Source: Aplectana chamaeleonis | Lineage: Eukaryota > Nematoda > Chromadorea > Rhabditida > Cosmocercidae | Assembly (NCBI GenBank): GCA_029168955.1 | Contig: JAPDOI010001739.1 | Span: forward strand, 74,501 to 138,500 | Reading direction: 5' to 3' | DNA: 64,000 nt | Part shown: one piece after another, positions 33,701-42,468 of the stretch | Layout: each line of letters begins with the position of its first letter | How positions within the stretch are numbered: the first letter of the stretch is position 1 | Made by a program: the position numbers and the translations under genes | Notes under the pieces: model-generated | What the model saw: the letters and a program-made list of their open reading frames with translations, nothing else | What the model was told of the DNA's origin: nothing | Databases searched by the model: none

Positions 33701-34141
33701 TGGTAAGTACGTGCAAAGAGAGATAGCTCAGAAAGCTTGCCACGAAGGCCGTTGAGATTTATATGTACAATGGAAAGGGGGCGATTGGAGTTTGAGGAAT
33801 CAGAGTTGGTAGGTGAGGAGCACAAAACACATCGAAAAGAAGAGTTATGATGCCTCACAGAGCAGAGACCCGAACAGGAGAGATGCACCCACCTTTGGCA
33901 TCCGAAGCACTGGACGCTGGTATGTCTCCTGGTAACATCCTTGCCGCACGCGGCGCATAGGTACTTCTGAGCGGGTCCAGGATTCCTCTCCACGCCGGCC
34001 CTTTGCAGGAGAATCCGAAGGAGAGCTGCGGCCGGCCAGCACCTCTCCCATGACAAAAACCCTCTTCGTGGAGGGGATGACGTCGGTTTGCACGGAGATG
34101 ATCTTCTTTCCTCCACACTGCCACGGCACGAACGTACGACA
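30702..34141 (-). mobile_element. Full-length 2A-PHD-EN-RT non-LTR retrotransposon
   Basis: Flanked by an 11-bp target duplication TCCCGGTTATT (30691-30701 and 34142-34152). It has a very short 5' leader, one long uninterrupted frame and a (GAA)n 3' tail at about 30702-30716. About 3.4 kb. It is the youngest-looking large element here: no internal stop, frameshift or insertion. Because its duplication is perfect and it sits inside the hAT-like composite, it inserted after that element. Confidence 0.92.
30736..34116 (-). CDS. 2A-like / PHD / endonuclease / reverse transcriptase polyprotein
   Basis: 1126 codons. Order: hydrophobic helix plus 2A-like LLRILLQRAGVERNPGP (33970-34030), PHD finger (CAACGKDVTRRH, CQRWVHLSC, CVLC), endonuclease (VHINLNGL, MVQETKLS, AGDFNAHT, SSDHIPV), RT (GPDGICPAVLKK, GYRPISLMSPFAK, ALDLTKAFDTV, VPQGGVLSPA, VAYADDITIM), and a C-terminal CPDCGTIGHDTAHLFRCP. 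The first codon of this frame shown here is GTG (34114-34116). No in-frame ATG precedes the 2A, and the frame stays open to the element's 5' end. 2A peptides make ribosomes skip a bond at NPG/P, which here would release a short leader from the enzyme. The usual Asp before Val-Glu is Gly, so activity is uncertain. Probably I superfamily, Ingi/Vingi-like. Confidence 0.92.
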   Translation of the reverse strand: MEERRSSPCKPTSSPPRRGFLSWERCWPAAALLRILLQRAGVERNPGPAQKYLCAACGKDVTRRHTSVQCFGCQRWVHLSCSGLCSVRHHNSSFRCVLCSSPTNSDSSNSNRPLSIVHINLNGLRGKLSELSLFARTYHPDVIMVQETKLSPSPTTPHPNIPGYTSYHAARSNLGGGVSTFVLSTLPSHLIPNTPTDGTLESLPVHLPLKTPLSLFNIYIPPTTSCPPSYDPILLLRQLYDCSLSSSSIFAGDFNAHTFCSSLGSDARGTDVEEWAEECDLVILNDDQPTRLPANGRSSSPDITLVSSNLSNTCSWSTSTTLSSDHIPVFVHIDLSNSLAPYSGVRQRSYLNLGQADWCLFSEVALRLAADYPWNGNVHQKEHHLFDVIRRVMKAAIPVGRVKTFYPNVTREILQKIRTRDARRAADHLDPVVAQLDDEIRKDLDRHKKEEWEKFTGQLDFKADSATTWKVLRKLSGKSSPATVSTIEFDNNVFKTGKEAACSLGKSFFVTSTRGGPQNRVTVRELCRLPLMSTADAYTVAHVEKIIKDMRNSKAVGPDGICPAVLKKLPTEILPLVVDVINTSFSSCIIPQNWKTANVIPLPKPGKPQSSVKGYRPISLMSPFAKVAEKLIVENLAEHNEKQLFQHGFKRLHSTTTALLEITSYAIDGFNALKPLRTVAVALDLTKAFDTVNLGILSRNVLESSIPPWQKRWISAFIKGRRARVMFQNHVSNSIPMAAGVPQGGVLSPALFSLYLEDMPEPPQDIKTVAYADDITIMCRDRDIKVAATKINEYLKTLKRFFDDKMLKISASKSSVSVLTTDPSEHRAHPEVEWDGERLPAARFPKLLGLVLDTSLKFHKNTDQKQAVVKAKLNVLRALGGTSWGSSKETILMTYKAILQPAMEYAAPVWQHLVSESSWFKMQRVQNAALRIATGCAKSSPVEHLHAEARLLPVKEHCQLQAQQLRINIIKQPNHPSWRVLNPVRERAKRMPFADAPCKVNLQRWHDSQQERLRILREEHTKFVRCHLEKAAVNPILGEVPPPVCESETQLGRRARCTLASLRCGHSSMLMSYVSKIDSSKSDVCPDCGTIGHDTAHLFRCPVRPTTLTIMDLWTNPLLVAQFLHL

Positions 34142-35076
34142 TCCCGGTTATTACCATCCGCCCACCAACCAACGATAAAAGGACTGATTCACACGAGCTC
34201 TCAGCCGGTTCATATGTCTAAAAAAGACTGCTTTTACGTTACAACTTTGATATCACTTGGTTTTGTAATCTTCAAAACCGGTATGCTTTTGTAAAGGGCT
34301 TTTTTTGCAATCCTGGTATTTCCAAGGGGCCAAGAATTCGAAGATTTAGAAAAAGACATAAGGAGGCTCCCAAACGACTTCGAACTTGGACGAACTCCTG
34401 GTCAAGATATTTTCAACAGTCTCCTTTCACTTAGCGTGAGGTGGGCGAGAACTTAAGAAAAAGAAAGAACATTGTTTCTTTAAACAATGGTATTGAAGGC
34501 AGGATTCGTTCAGTTGGAGAAAAAACTTGGCTCTAATTAGGATTTCGGCTGTCATAGAGCTGAACTTCAGGCATCCTCTCCTAGTTCTGGAGGAAGTGAG
34601 AATGAAAAATTTGATTGACATTATGGGCGTTCTACCGGTTAGAATTCTGGAGGCCTTGACCGAGTCAGACTTACCTCTTCTTTAGAGTAAAGTTGGGGGA
34701 CCTGGCTGAACCCCATTTGCGCCTCATTTGCCCTAGGGTCTCATTTCTCATTTGCCCTAGGGATTTCAAGGTATCTGAGGCCAGTCGTTTCAAGTACTGG
34801 TTTGCGGGTGGAAATGATTTAAACGCTTTTCAACGAATCAATGTTTTCACCGATTTAATGGGTACAATTACACATTACATGAGCTGGAAATAGTACCTGT
34901 AACAAGTCAAAATAATCATTTGTAGCAGCTTCGAATCGCTGACCAGTACAGAAACTGCGCTGAGAGCGAATCCTCTTGTTTCAGGGAAATTTTGCCGTTT
35001 TAGACGAAAATTTCGGCAAACGGCAAACCCCAAAAATGGCCGGCAAGCGGCAATCGGCAATTGCCGCACACCCCTG

Positions 35077-35248
35077 ATGCTCACACATTTCTTTTACTCG
35101 ACCAGTGTATTGCATGTAATCTTCCGATTCTTGTTTCTCAACTTTCATACACTGATAACGTAGTGTGAATAAAGATTTCTTTACGTCGAACATGTCTTTC
35201 AGGGTTGATATCATCTCACAATATTATATATCCGATGATGTTTAGGAA
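35077..35248 (-). pseudogene. Gypsy gag middle fragment
   Basis: The minus strand encodes DMFDVKKSLFTLRYQCMK and EDYMQYTGRVKEMCEH, a capsid segment typical of nematode-type gypsy Gag as I know it. Bounded by the hAT-like element (35076) and the CR1 insertion (35249 is the start of the CR1 target duplication). The upstream residues (PKHHRIYNIV) are in another frame, so it is shifted as well as split. Confidence 0.75.
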
Positions 35249-36069
35249 GTATCTCAAATTTATTACACGTGATGCACATGTAAAACGTAGCAAAACAAAA
35301 TAGCAATGAGAAGAGAGTAAAAAAAACATGGTAGACGCACAATGAAAAAGGGAGCGATGGAATTTCAAAGCCATATTCAACAAGGAAAACCTAAAAGCCA
35401 CGGAAAACGAATGAATAACCCTAGTGTAGGTAACAAGAGAGCTGTTTTTTGAAAATGGAAAGTTTGTCCAAAATTCGTGTAGCCCTGCTCATCTTTGCGT
35501 ACTCCGAGCCAGCTCGACAAGTGAAAAAGCCGCGCCTTAGCGAAATTCGAGGCTGATGAAAAACAATTTTGAACCGCTCACTTCTCGTTCTGGATAATGC
35601 TAACTCGAAAAAAATTCTACTTTTGAGACCTATTTTTCGGTTAAGAATGTTGTTATATACCATAATTAGATCATTTTTCCTGCGCCTAAGGACTAACGTT
35701 TCCAGATTAAGCATTCTGTTTCTTATCAGCCAACGTGGGATACTCGCGTACGTCAATCCCAACGAACGAATGAACAACTTTCTGGTAAAACTATTCTGTA
35801 TCTTTTCCAGTTTGTTGACCATGGTCTTCTTATTTGGAAAGTAAATGCAAGTTCCGTATTCCAGAATCGAACGAAAGTACATTTTATACGCTTTAATGAG
35901 GAGAATTGGATTTCTAGTCTTGAAGGATTTGAACAAAAGGAAAAGTCGGTGTTCTGCTTTAGCTTGTATACTTCCTAAGTGCTGATCAAACGTGAGTTTG
36001 GAATCGATTACAAAACCTAGGTCTTTGACTGAATCAGCCAAACTAAGTGTGGTGCCATTTAGACTATAC

Positions 36070-36897
36070 TATAGTTGTACAATTTCGAAAAAAATGTCGA
36101 ACGAACGAAAATCGAAATTTTTTCGTTCGAAATCTTTTCGAACGAACGAAAAATGAAAAAATTTCGTTCGAAAAAAATTTCGAACGAACGAAAAATGAAA
36201 AAATTCCGTTCGAAAAAATTTCGAACGAACGAAAATTGAAAAAATTCCGTTCGAAAAAATTTCGAACGAACGAAAATTGAAAAATTTTCGTTCGAAAAAA
36301 TTTCGAACGAACGAAGATTGAAAAAATTTCGTTCGAAAAAAATTCGAACGAACGAATTTCGAAAAACTTTCGAAATTATGGAGGTCGAACGAACGAAATT
36401 CGAAACAAATCGAAATTTCGATTTTTTCGAAATTTCGTATTTTTTTCGAAACTCGTCGAAAATTTCGAAATTTTTTCGAAATTTGTCAAAAATTTCGAAA
36501 TTTTTTTCGAAATTTGTTTGAAAAAATTCCGAACGAACGAATTTCGAAAAAATTTCGAAAAATCGGATTTCGAACGAACGAAAATTGGAAAATTCTCGTT
36601 CGAGAAAAATTTCGAACGAACGAAAATTGAAATTTTTCCGTTCGAAAAAATTTCGAGCGAACGAAAATTGAAATTTTTCCGTTCGAAAAACTTTCGAACG
36701 AACGAAAATCAAAAAATTTTCGTTCGAAAAAATTTCGAACGAACGAAAATCGAAATTTTTTCGTTCGAAAAAATTTCGAACGAACGAAATTTGAAAAAAT
36801 TTCGTTCGACGTCATTTCGAACGAACGAAAACGAACGAAAAAAATTTCGAAAAATCTTTCGAAAATTTTTCGAAAATTTCGTTCGTGTACAACTATA
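36070..36897. mobile_element. hAT-like element with GAACGAACGAAA arrays
   Basis: Flanks GACTATAC (36062-36069) and GACTATAT (36898-36905), a 7/8 target duplication. Inverted ends are TATAGTTGTACA and TATAGTTGTACACG. Almost the whole 828 bp is an array of gaacgaacgaaaattgaaaa alternating with ttcgttcgaaa, so it reads nearly the same on both strands. No gene: the Phe/Arg-rich ORFs on either strand are repeat translations. An 84-bp relative lies at 58423-58506. Confidence 0.85.
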
Positions 36898-36978
36898 GAC
36901 TATATATACCTTGCCTCAGTATTCGAAGCACCTAAATGCAGAACCTTTGTTTTCTCAGCGGAAAGTGGGAGCATGTTG

Positions 36979-37029
36979 CTGTGAGACCAGTTAGCTACAG
37001 TATCAATAGCAAGTTGATACTGTAGCTAA
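36979..37029. repeat. 28-bp perfect palindrome arms, one split by a transposon
   Basis: The left arm is 36979-37006 (starts ctgtgagaccag) and the loop is 7 nt. The right arm starts at 37014 and, after the hAT-like element and its duplicated GTAGCTAA, ends at 39509 (ggtctcacag). It lies within the CR1 RT gene and replaces part of the coding sequence with an inverted copy of its neighbour. Confidence 0.75.
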
Positions 37030-37953
37030 TATACATTGGATCCGACTCACTCATTTTCGGATATCCATCCGAATGAACAGAAATTTTCATGATTCAAAAT
37101 CCGATTCACCGAAAAAACGTCAAAATCCGAATGATCAAAAATCCTGTTCACCGATAAAACGGTAAAATCCGATTGATCCAAAATTCGATTCACCGAAAAA
37201 ACGCTAAAATCCGTTTGATTCGAAATCTGAATCACCGAAATGTGCCATGAGTCGGATAATGATTCGGATACCGAATATTCAAAAAATGTCATGATTCGGA
37301 TCGGATAACGAGTTGGATATTGGTAGATTCGGTATGCACTGTTACTCAAACAAGCGTATCTGATGTCACGACTCGACATTCCATTCTACAGTAGCCATAC
37401 AGTGAAGACATCCAATTGGAGCGCATCGTGAAATTTTCACCGCTCTTTGTTGCGCATCATCAGCGCAGATTTTGCGCATAATTGGCAATAATTATCTTCG
37501 TTTGGGTTGTCTGTGCAAGTATAGGGCCTTTCGGAGTGGCATCGCTGCGAAATTGTCGGCGTCGCTCTCCAGAGCGAGAGAAATTGGGCGTGACCATGAC
37601 TTGTCGCCGGATCATATTTCTGGCTCTACGTCTCTTACCTCTTCGCCGCCATTTGTTCGATTGAAAAAAAAACAGTGAAATAAAGGAAATAAATATGTTA
37701 TAGAGAGTTAATGGACAGGTACTAACAAAGGAACATCAACAAATAGAAAGAAACTACGGCGGAACGGCAGCGACAGCGACAAAAATGGTCGAAATCAATT
37801 TCATCGCGCGACGTTGCTGCCGTCGGTGCTAGCTCACGCACTCTCAAAGCGCGGCGGTCGCCCCCGTCGCACGGCACAGTTAGCAACTCCCCATCATTCA
37901 CACCGTCTCCGCGACAGGGAGTTTTGCTGCGACCCCACTCTGAAAGGCTCTTA

Positions 37954-38390
37954 AGGGTATGGTATACTTTGCCGCTGTCATGACCGATAGGCATGCAATC
38001 TAGCACAAATCGCTGCGGGACCTGCATCGTAACAACGGCGCCGGTCGTCGTAGGCACAGTTATCGCGCGTCTGTCGCAGCGACACGACGCGGGGGGCTGA
38101 CACACTGCGAATGGGCCGAAGCCTGTCGCTGCCACTGTCGCAGGCCGAAGCTTGCAGCACACTGCGACAGCGATAGGTTCAGGGCCTAGTGTATACTTTC
38201 CGCAACGCGCGACCGGGACAGTACATAATAGCAGTATCGATTTTCGGTCGATTTAGATGACAAGCATTATGTCGCGTCGCTCGTCATGGGAAGTATGCAC
38301 TAGGCCTTAACGGTGGGAGCTCCGCGACAGGCGGTCGGTGTCGCTGTGCAGAGCGACGCGACAGTGTGTCGCAAAAGTATACCATACCCC
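37954..38390. mobile_element. Harbinger-like MITE in copy A, with a nested MITE
   Basis: TTA at 37951-37953 and 38391-38393. Inverted ends contain GGGTATGGTATACTTT and GGGGTATGGTATACTTTTGC. A second foldback with ends GGCCTAGTGTATACTTTCC and GGCCTAGTGCATACTTCCC lies inside at about 38187-38306. The matching MITE 40245-40552 in copy B shares the same site, so the outer insertion predates the split of the copies while the inner one does not. Confidence 0.75.
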
Positions 38391-38404
38391 TTATAGCGCA
38401 TTAA

Positions 38405-38886
38405 AGGCACAGTACACCCTCAGATATGAATTTCGAGATTTTCATGTAATTGTGTAGAGGACCCCTCCTGTATAACACGTGCCAAATGCGAGATCTCAAT
38501 TCCTCCAAATAAGCGAGATATAAGCGACCACCACAGGCCCGACCCCCTTCGCTCACCACCACAGGCCCGACCCCTAACAGATTTTCGGACTCGATAGCGG
38601 CTCGATGGATGGATGAATTCCAACAAGTCGTCGTTCTTCAGTCCATTACCGGACTGTCTCCTCATCCTGGCTTTCTCTCACGCAACGATAGCGAATGAAG
38701 AGAAATACAGGCCTGAGACAACTCGTCCACCAATTTTTCTCCCTCGAAATCTAGGCCTCTTTGAGGTGCCATAACTCTGTTCAGAGGGGGTCTTGGACGA
38801 TTTCAGAGATACCACTGTGATCAGCGTGTAACTCTCTCCAAGATAAGCATGAAATCTGAAAAATAATTTCCTGGGTGTCCTGTGCC
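38405..38886. mobile_element. TTAA MITE present only in copy A
   Basis: Left TTAA at 38401-38404; the right flank is mutated to TTCA at 38887-38890. Left end AGGCACAGTACACCCTCAG; inverted right end AGGCACAGGACACCCAGG. Copy B has the uninterrupted site (gcgcattaagggttcg on its complement), which is direct evidence for TTAA targeting. Confidence 0.8.
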
Positions 38887-40244
38887 TTCAAGCCGGGCCG
38901 AGAGTCTCAAAAACCATTAGTATTGATCGAACGGGCAATCCTGTTTTAGGTGGATTAGACAGGAACTCACGGGTATTTACGAAATCGATGGGAAGGACTG
39001 ATACTCATGGCACTCATCTATACGAATGCTTTAACATTACACTCACTTTGAAGAGATTGTTAAAAGTGATCACATCTGTTTGGTTTGCAAATATTCCGAG
39101 ATAACGATGATCATCAATGAGTTCTTTTATCATAGTAAGGTGGAAGAATCTTTTTTTTCGAGCATTTTCGCCAGACTATCGATTTTCGATAGACCTTCAG
39201 AATTATACTATCTTTTATCCGACCGGATATCCGACTCGGATATTCGGATTCCGACTCACCGAAAAACGGTCAAAATCCGAGTGATCCAAATTCCGAATCA
39301 CCGAAAAAACGTAATTTTCGGATTGATCCGAGATCCGACTATCCGTCTAGCCTCCCTATCCGAATGACTCGGATTATCCGAAATTGCTATTTTGATTCTA
39401 TCCGTTTGAGTCGGATATCCGCGACCTTTGATTTTTGAGTTATCCGAAATCCGAGTATCCGAATTTTTTTAAATCGGATCCAATGTATAGTAGCTAACTG
39501 GTCTCACAGTGAAACGTTTGAGGTCCCTACAGTACCATAAACTTTCAAATCATCGGCAAACATTTTACATTTCACAGCTAGTTCTTCAATGGTCCCAGGG
39601 AGGTCAAACGAGTATACATTAAAAAGGATGGGGGATAGGCAGTATACATTGGATCCGAATCAAAAAAATTCTGATACTCGGATTTCGGATAACTCAAAAA
39701 TCAAAGGTCGCGGATATCCGACTCAAACGGATAGATTCAAAATAGCAAGATCGGATAATCCGAGTCAATCGGATAGGGAGGCGAAACGGATAGTCGGATC
39801 TCGGATCTATCCGGAACTTACATTTTTTCGGTGATTCGGATTTTAGATCACTCGGATGTTGACCTTTTTTCGGTGAGTCGGAATCGGAGTATCCGAGTCG
39901 GATATCCGGTCGGATACAAGATGGTATAACTCAAAAAGTTTATCGAAAATTGATAGTCTGGTAAAAATCCTCAAAAAAGAGATTTTTCTACCTTACTATG
40001 ATAAACGAATCCATTGATAATCGTCTTTATCGCGAAATATTTGCAAACCAAACAGATGTGATCACCTTTCACAATCTCTTCAAAATGAGAGTAATGTTAA
40101 AGCATTAGTCTAAAAGAATATCAATCCTTCACATTGAATTCGTAAATACCCGTGAGTTACTGTCTAATCCACTTAAAAAAGGATTGCCCGTTCGATCAAT
40201 ACACATGGTTTTTGGTAGGCAATCGAACCCTTAATGCGCCATAA

Positions 40245-40552
40245 GGGGTATGGTATATTTTTGCGACACACTGTCGCGTCGCTCTGCCCAGCGACAGCGC
40301 CCGCCGGTCGCGAAGCTTCCACCCTTTAAACCTGCCGCTATCGCAGTGTGTTGCAAGCTTCGGCCGCGACAGGGACAGTGGCAGCGACAGGCTTCAGCCC
40401 ATTCGCAGTATATCGGCCCTCCGCGTCACGTCGCCGCGACAGACGCGCGATAATCGTGCCTACGACGACCGATGCCGTTGTTACGATGCAGGTCCCGCAG
40501 TGCTAGATTGCATGCCTGTCGGTCATGACAGCGGCAAAGTATACCATACCCC
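40245..40552. mobile_element. Harbinger-like MITE in copy B
   Basis: TAA at 40242-40244 and 40553-40555. Inverted ends GGGGTATGGTATATTTTTGC and GGGGTATGGTATACTTTGCC. It is the same insertion as 37954-38390 in copy A, without the nested second MITE. Confidence 0.8.
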
Positions 40553-40793
40553 TAAGAACCTTTCAGAGTGGCGTCGCAGCGAAACTCGCTGTCGCGGTGA
40601 CAGTGTCAGTGATGTGGGGTGAGGGGTGCTACGCAGCGCAAACCGTGCCATGCGAGTGGGGCGACCGCGCTTTCAGAGTGCACGAGCTAGCAGCGACGGC
40701 AGCAACGTCGCGCGATGGAAATGATTTGGACCATTTTTGTCCCTGCCGTCCCGCCGTAGTTTCTTTCTATTTGTTGATGTTACTTTGTTACTA

Positions 40794-41043
40794 CAGGTCA
40801 TAAAACGGCCAATGTCTCACCGTCGACTGCGTACCACGCGCTGCGCGACCGCACGTGCGTCGGAAGCAGACGAGTTTTGGCCGGCGCGCGACGACTGTCC
40901 GGCCGCCGCGCGGCGGCCGAAACGTCGCGCGGCGGCCAAAACTCGTCGCGCGGCGGCCGAAACCCGTCAGCTTCCGACGCGCGTGCGGTCGCGCAGCGCG
41001 TGGTACGCAGTCGACGGTGAGACATTGGCCGTTTTATGGCCTG
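40794..41043. mobile_element. Long palindromic TA-flanked MITE
   Basis: TA at 40792-40793 and 41044-41045. Ends CAGGTCATAAAACGGCCAAT and, inverted, CAGGCCATAAAACGGCCAAT. Arms of about 75 bp are nearly perfect, and the centre is a string of cgcgcggcggccgaaac units. Both strands encode the same opening peptide MSHRRLRTTRC. Copy A carries the empty site (ttagtacctgtcc in complement), so the TA duplication is direct evidence. Confidence 0.85.
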
Positions 41044-41365
41044 TACCTGTTCATAAACTCTCTATAAAAATAATTATTTCCCCTATTTCACTGTTTTCTC
41101 CAATCGAACAAACGGCGGCGAAGAAGTAAGAGACGCAGAGACAGAAATATGATCCGGCGACCAGTCATGGTCACGCCCACTTTCTCTCGCTCTGGAGAGC
41201 GACGTCACAAATTTCGCAGCTGCGCCACTCTGAAAGACCCTATAGTCGCACAGACAACTCAAACCAAGAGAATCAATGCCGATTATGCGCAAAATCTGCA
41301 CTGATGATGCGCAGAAAATGCGGCGTAAATTTTACGATGCGCGCCAATTGGATGTCTGCAGTGTA

Positions 41366-41534
41366 CAGGCTATAAAACGGTGAAATTCACTTGGTTCCTA
41401 CGCGTGCTGGTGTGGAGCGGAGGTTAGAGAGAGTGAGAGAGCGTAGGGCAGACGGAGGCCGAGGCGTCTCGCGCGTCGCTCGAGCCTCGAATGATGTGAA
41501 TTACGACGTTTTATAGAGGGTAACTACGCACCTG
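41366..41534. mobile_element. TA-flanked MITE, absent from copy A
   Basis: TA at 41364-41365 and 41535-41536. The outermost bases are CAGG...CCTG, with internal TATAAAACG and CGTTTTATA. Copy A has the intact site cactgtatggc (complement of 37389-37405), which confirms the insertion. Confidence 0.8.
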
Positions 41535-41993
41535 TATGGCTACTGTAGAATGGAATGTCGAGTCGTGACATAAGATAAGCTTGTTTGAGTAACAGGACAT
41601 GCCGAATCTACCAATATCCGACTCATTATCCGATCCGACTCATGGCACTTTTCGGTGATTCAGATTTTGAATCAAACGGATTTTGGCGTTTTTTCGATGA
41701 ATCGGATTTTGGATCATTCGGATTTTGACGTTTTTCCGGTGAATCGGATTCTGGATCATTCGGATTTTGACACTTTTTCGGTGATTCGGATTTTGGATCA
41801 TTCGGATTTTGACGTTTTTTCGGTGAATCGGATTTTGAATCATGAAAATTTCGGTTCATTCGGATGGATATCCGAAAATGAGTGAGTCGGATCCAATGTA
41901 TAATAGGCAGCTCCTTTGAGGAACACCGCTCGGAGCCTTTTTGACCAAAGACAGTGTCCCCTTCACATTCACTTGGAACGTGCGGTCACTTAA

Positions 41994-42468
41994 AGGCACA
42001 GTCCAACCTCAGAGGTAATTTTTGATATTATGGTCCGGTTGCCGTCTATAGCAACCCTGCCAAGCGCAGAATCTCAATGCTCTCAAATAAGCAAGAAAAA
42101 GCTAAGAAAAAGTCGGCCACGCCCCCTTGAAAGAAAAAATGGGTAACGCCCACTGCCAGGTTTCCGAGCTCAATAGGGAAGAGACGCGCGAATGATTTTA
42201 TTCAAAATCTATGTTCTTCCTTTTATTTTCGGCCCGGCTTTATATTGTGGTCTGCTTCAGAACGATGGCAGCGAATAACGGGAAAATACAGGGTCGAGAC
42301 AACTCGTCCGCGAACTTCTAGCCGTTCAAAATCGAAATTTTTGAGGAGCCGTAACTCCGTCCGTAGTGAGTCCTGAGCGATTCTGGAAACACCATTGTGA
42401 CCAGCGTGAAATGTCCTCCAAGATAGGCAGAAAAACGAAAAATCGATTTCGAACTTGGACTGTGGCTT
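41994..42468. mobile_element. TTAA MITE (AGGCACAGTCC family) in CR1 RT
   Basis: TTAA at 41990-41993 and 42469-42472. Ends AGGCACAGTCCAACCTCAGA and, inverted, AGCCACAGTCCAAGTTCG. It splits the CR1 frame between KWIEKFL and TFQVNVKG. Close relatives are 53455-53918 and 60862-61695. Confidence 0.85.

Larger units (their letters stand above)
28221..35076. mobile_element. hAT-like element (CAGGGGTGTGCGG family) swollen by nested elements
   Basis: Termini CAGGGGTGTGCGGCAA (28221) and, inverted, CAGGGGTGTGCGGCAATTGC (35076). Subterminal ggcaaacggc units and an aaccccaaaaatg block occur at both ends. It interrupts gypsy gag between MCEH (35077 side) and FNKLDSEG (28220 side). The target duplication is eroded: GTGAGCAT on one side, GTG----T on the other. 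It contains two GC-rich MITEs (28896-29031, 29035-29170), two TTAA MITEs (29242-30195) and the full-length retrotransposon 30702-34141. The rest (28290-28890, 30200-30690, 34153-34970) shows no genes. Confidence 0.8.
37030..39489. mobile_element. hAT-like element, TATACATTGGATCCGA family, copy A
   Basis: Exact 8-bp duplication GTAGCTAA (37022-37029, 39490-39497). Ends TATACATTGGATCCGA on both sides. Subterminal arrays are built of cggat/atccg words with gattcaccgaaaaa spacers (37065-37215, 39215-39475). 2460 bp. The interior carries a Harbinger-like MITE (37954-38390) and a TTAA MITE (38405-38886). No transposase. It is an inverted sister of copy B (39643-41902). Confidence 0.9.
39643..41902. 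mobile_element. hAT-like element, TATACATTGGATCCGA family, copy B
   Basis: Exact 8-bp duplication ATAGGCAG (39635-39642, 41903-41910). Ends TATACATTGGATCCGA. It is inverted relative to copy A and separated from it by only 145 bp of CR1 RT sequence that encodes the FADD motif. Contains the Harbinger-like MITE 40245-40552 and two TA-flanked insertions (40794-41043, 41366-41534) that copy A lacks. Confidence 0.9.

Noticed and set aside
28221..35076. Reading the gag pieces as separate gypsy elements
   Set aside because: The capsid segments are consecutive, on one strand, and the flanks of each insertion match or nearly match as target duplications, so one split element is simpler.
36070..36897. 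Possible CRISPR array
   Set aside because: Units alternate in orientation, have no unique spacers and lie in a eukaryotic transposon with 8-bp flanks.
36059..36898. Long Phe/Arg/Glu/Lys-rich ORFs on both strands
   Set aside because: The DNA is an inverted array of gaacgaacgaaa and ttcgttcgaaa words; open frames on both strands result from the repeat, not from a gene.
41626..41859. Repeated-peptide ORF (IQNPIHRKNVKIRM)
   Set aside because: Translation of the subterminal CGGAT/ATCCG array of copy B; the same DNA reads as a different repeat peptide on the plus strand.
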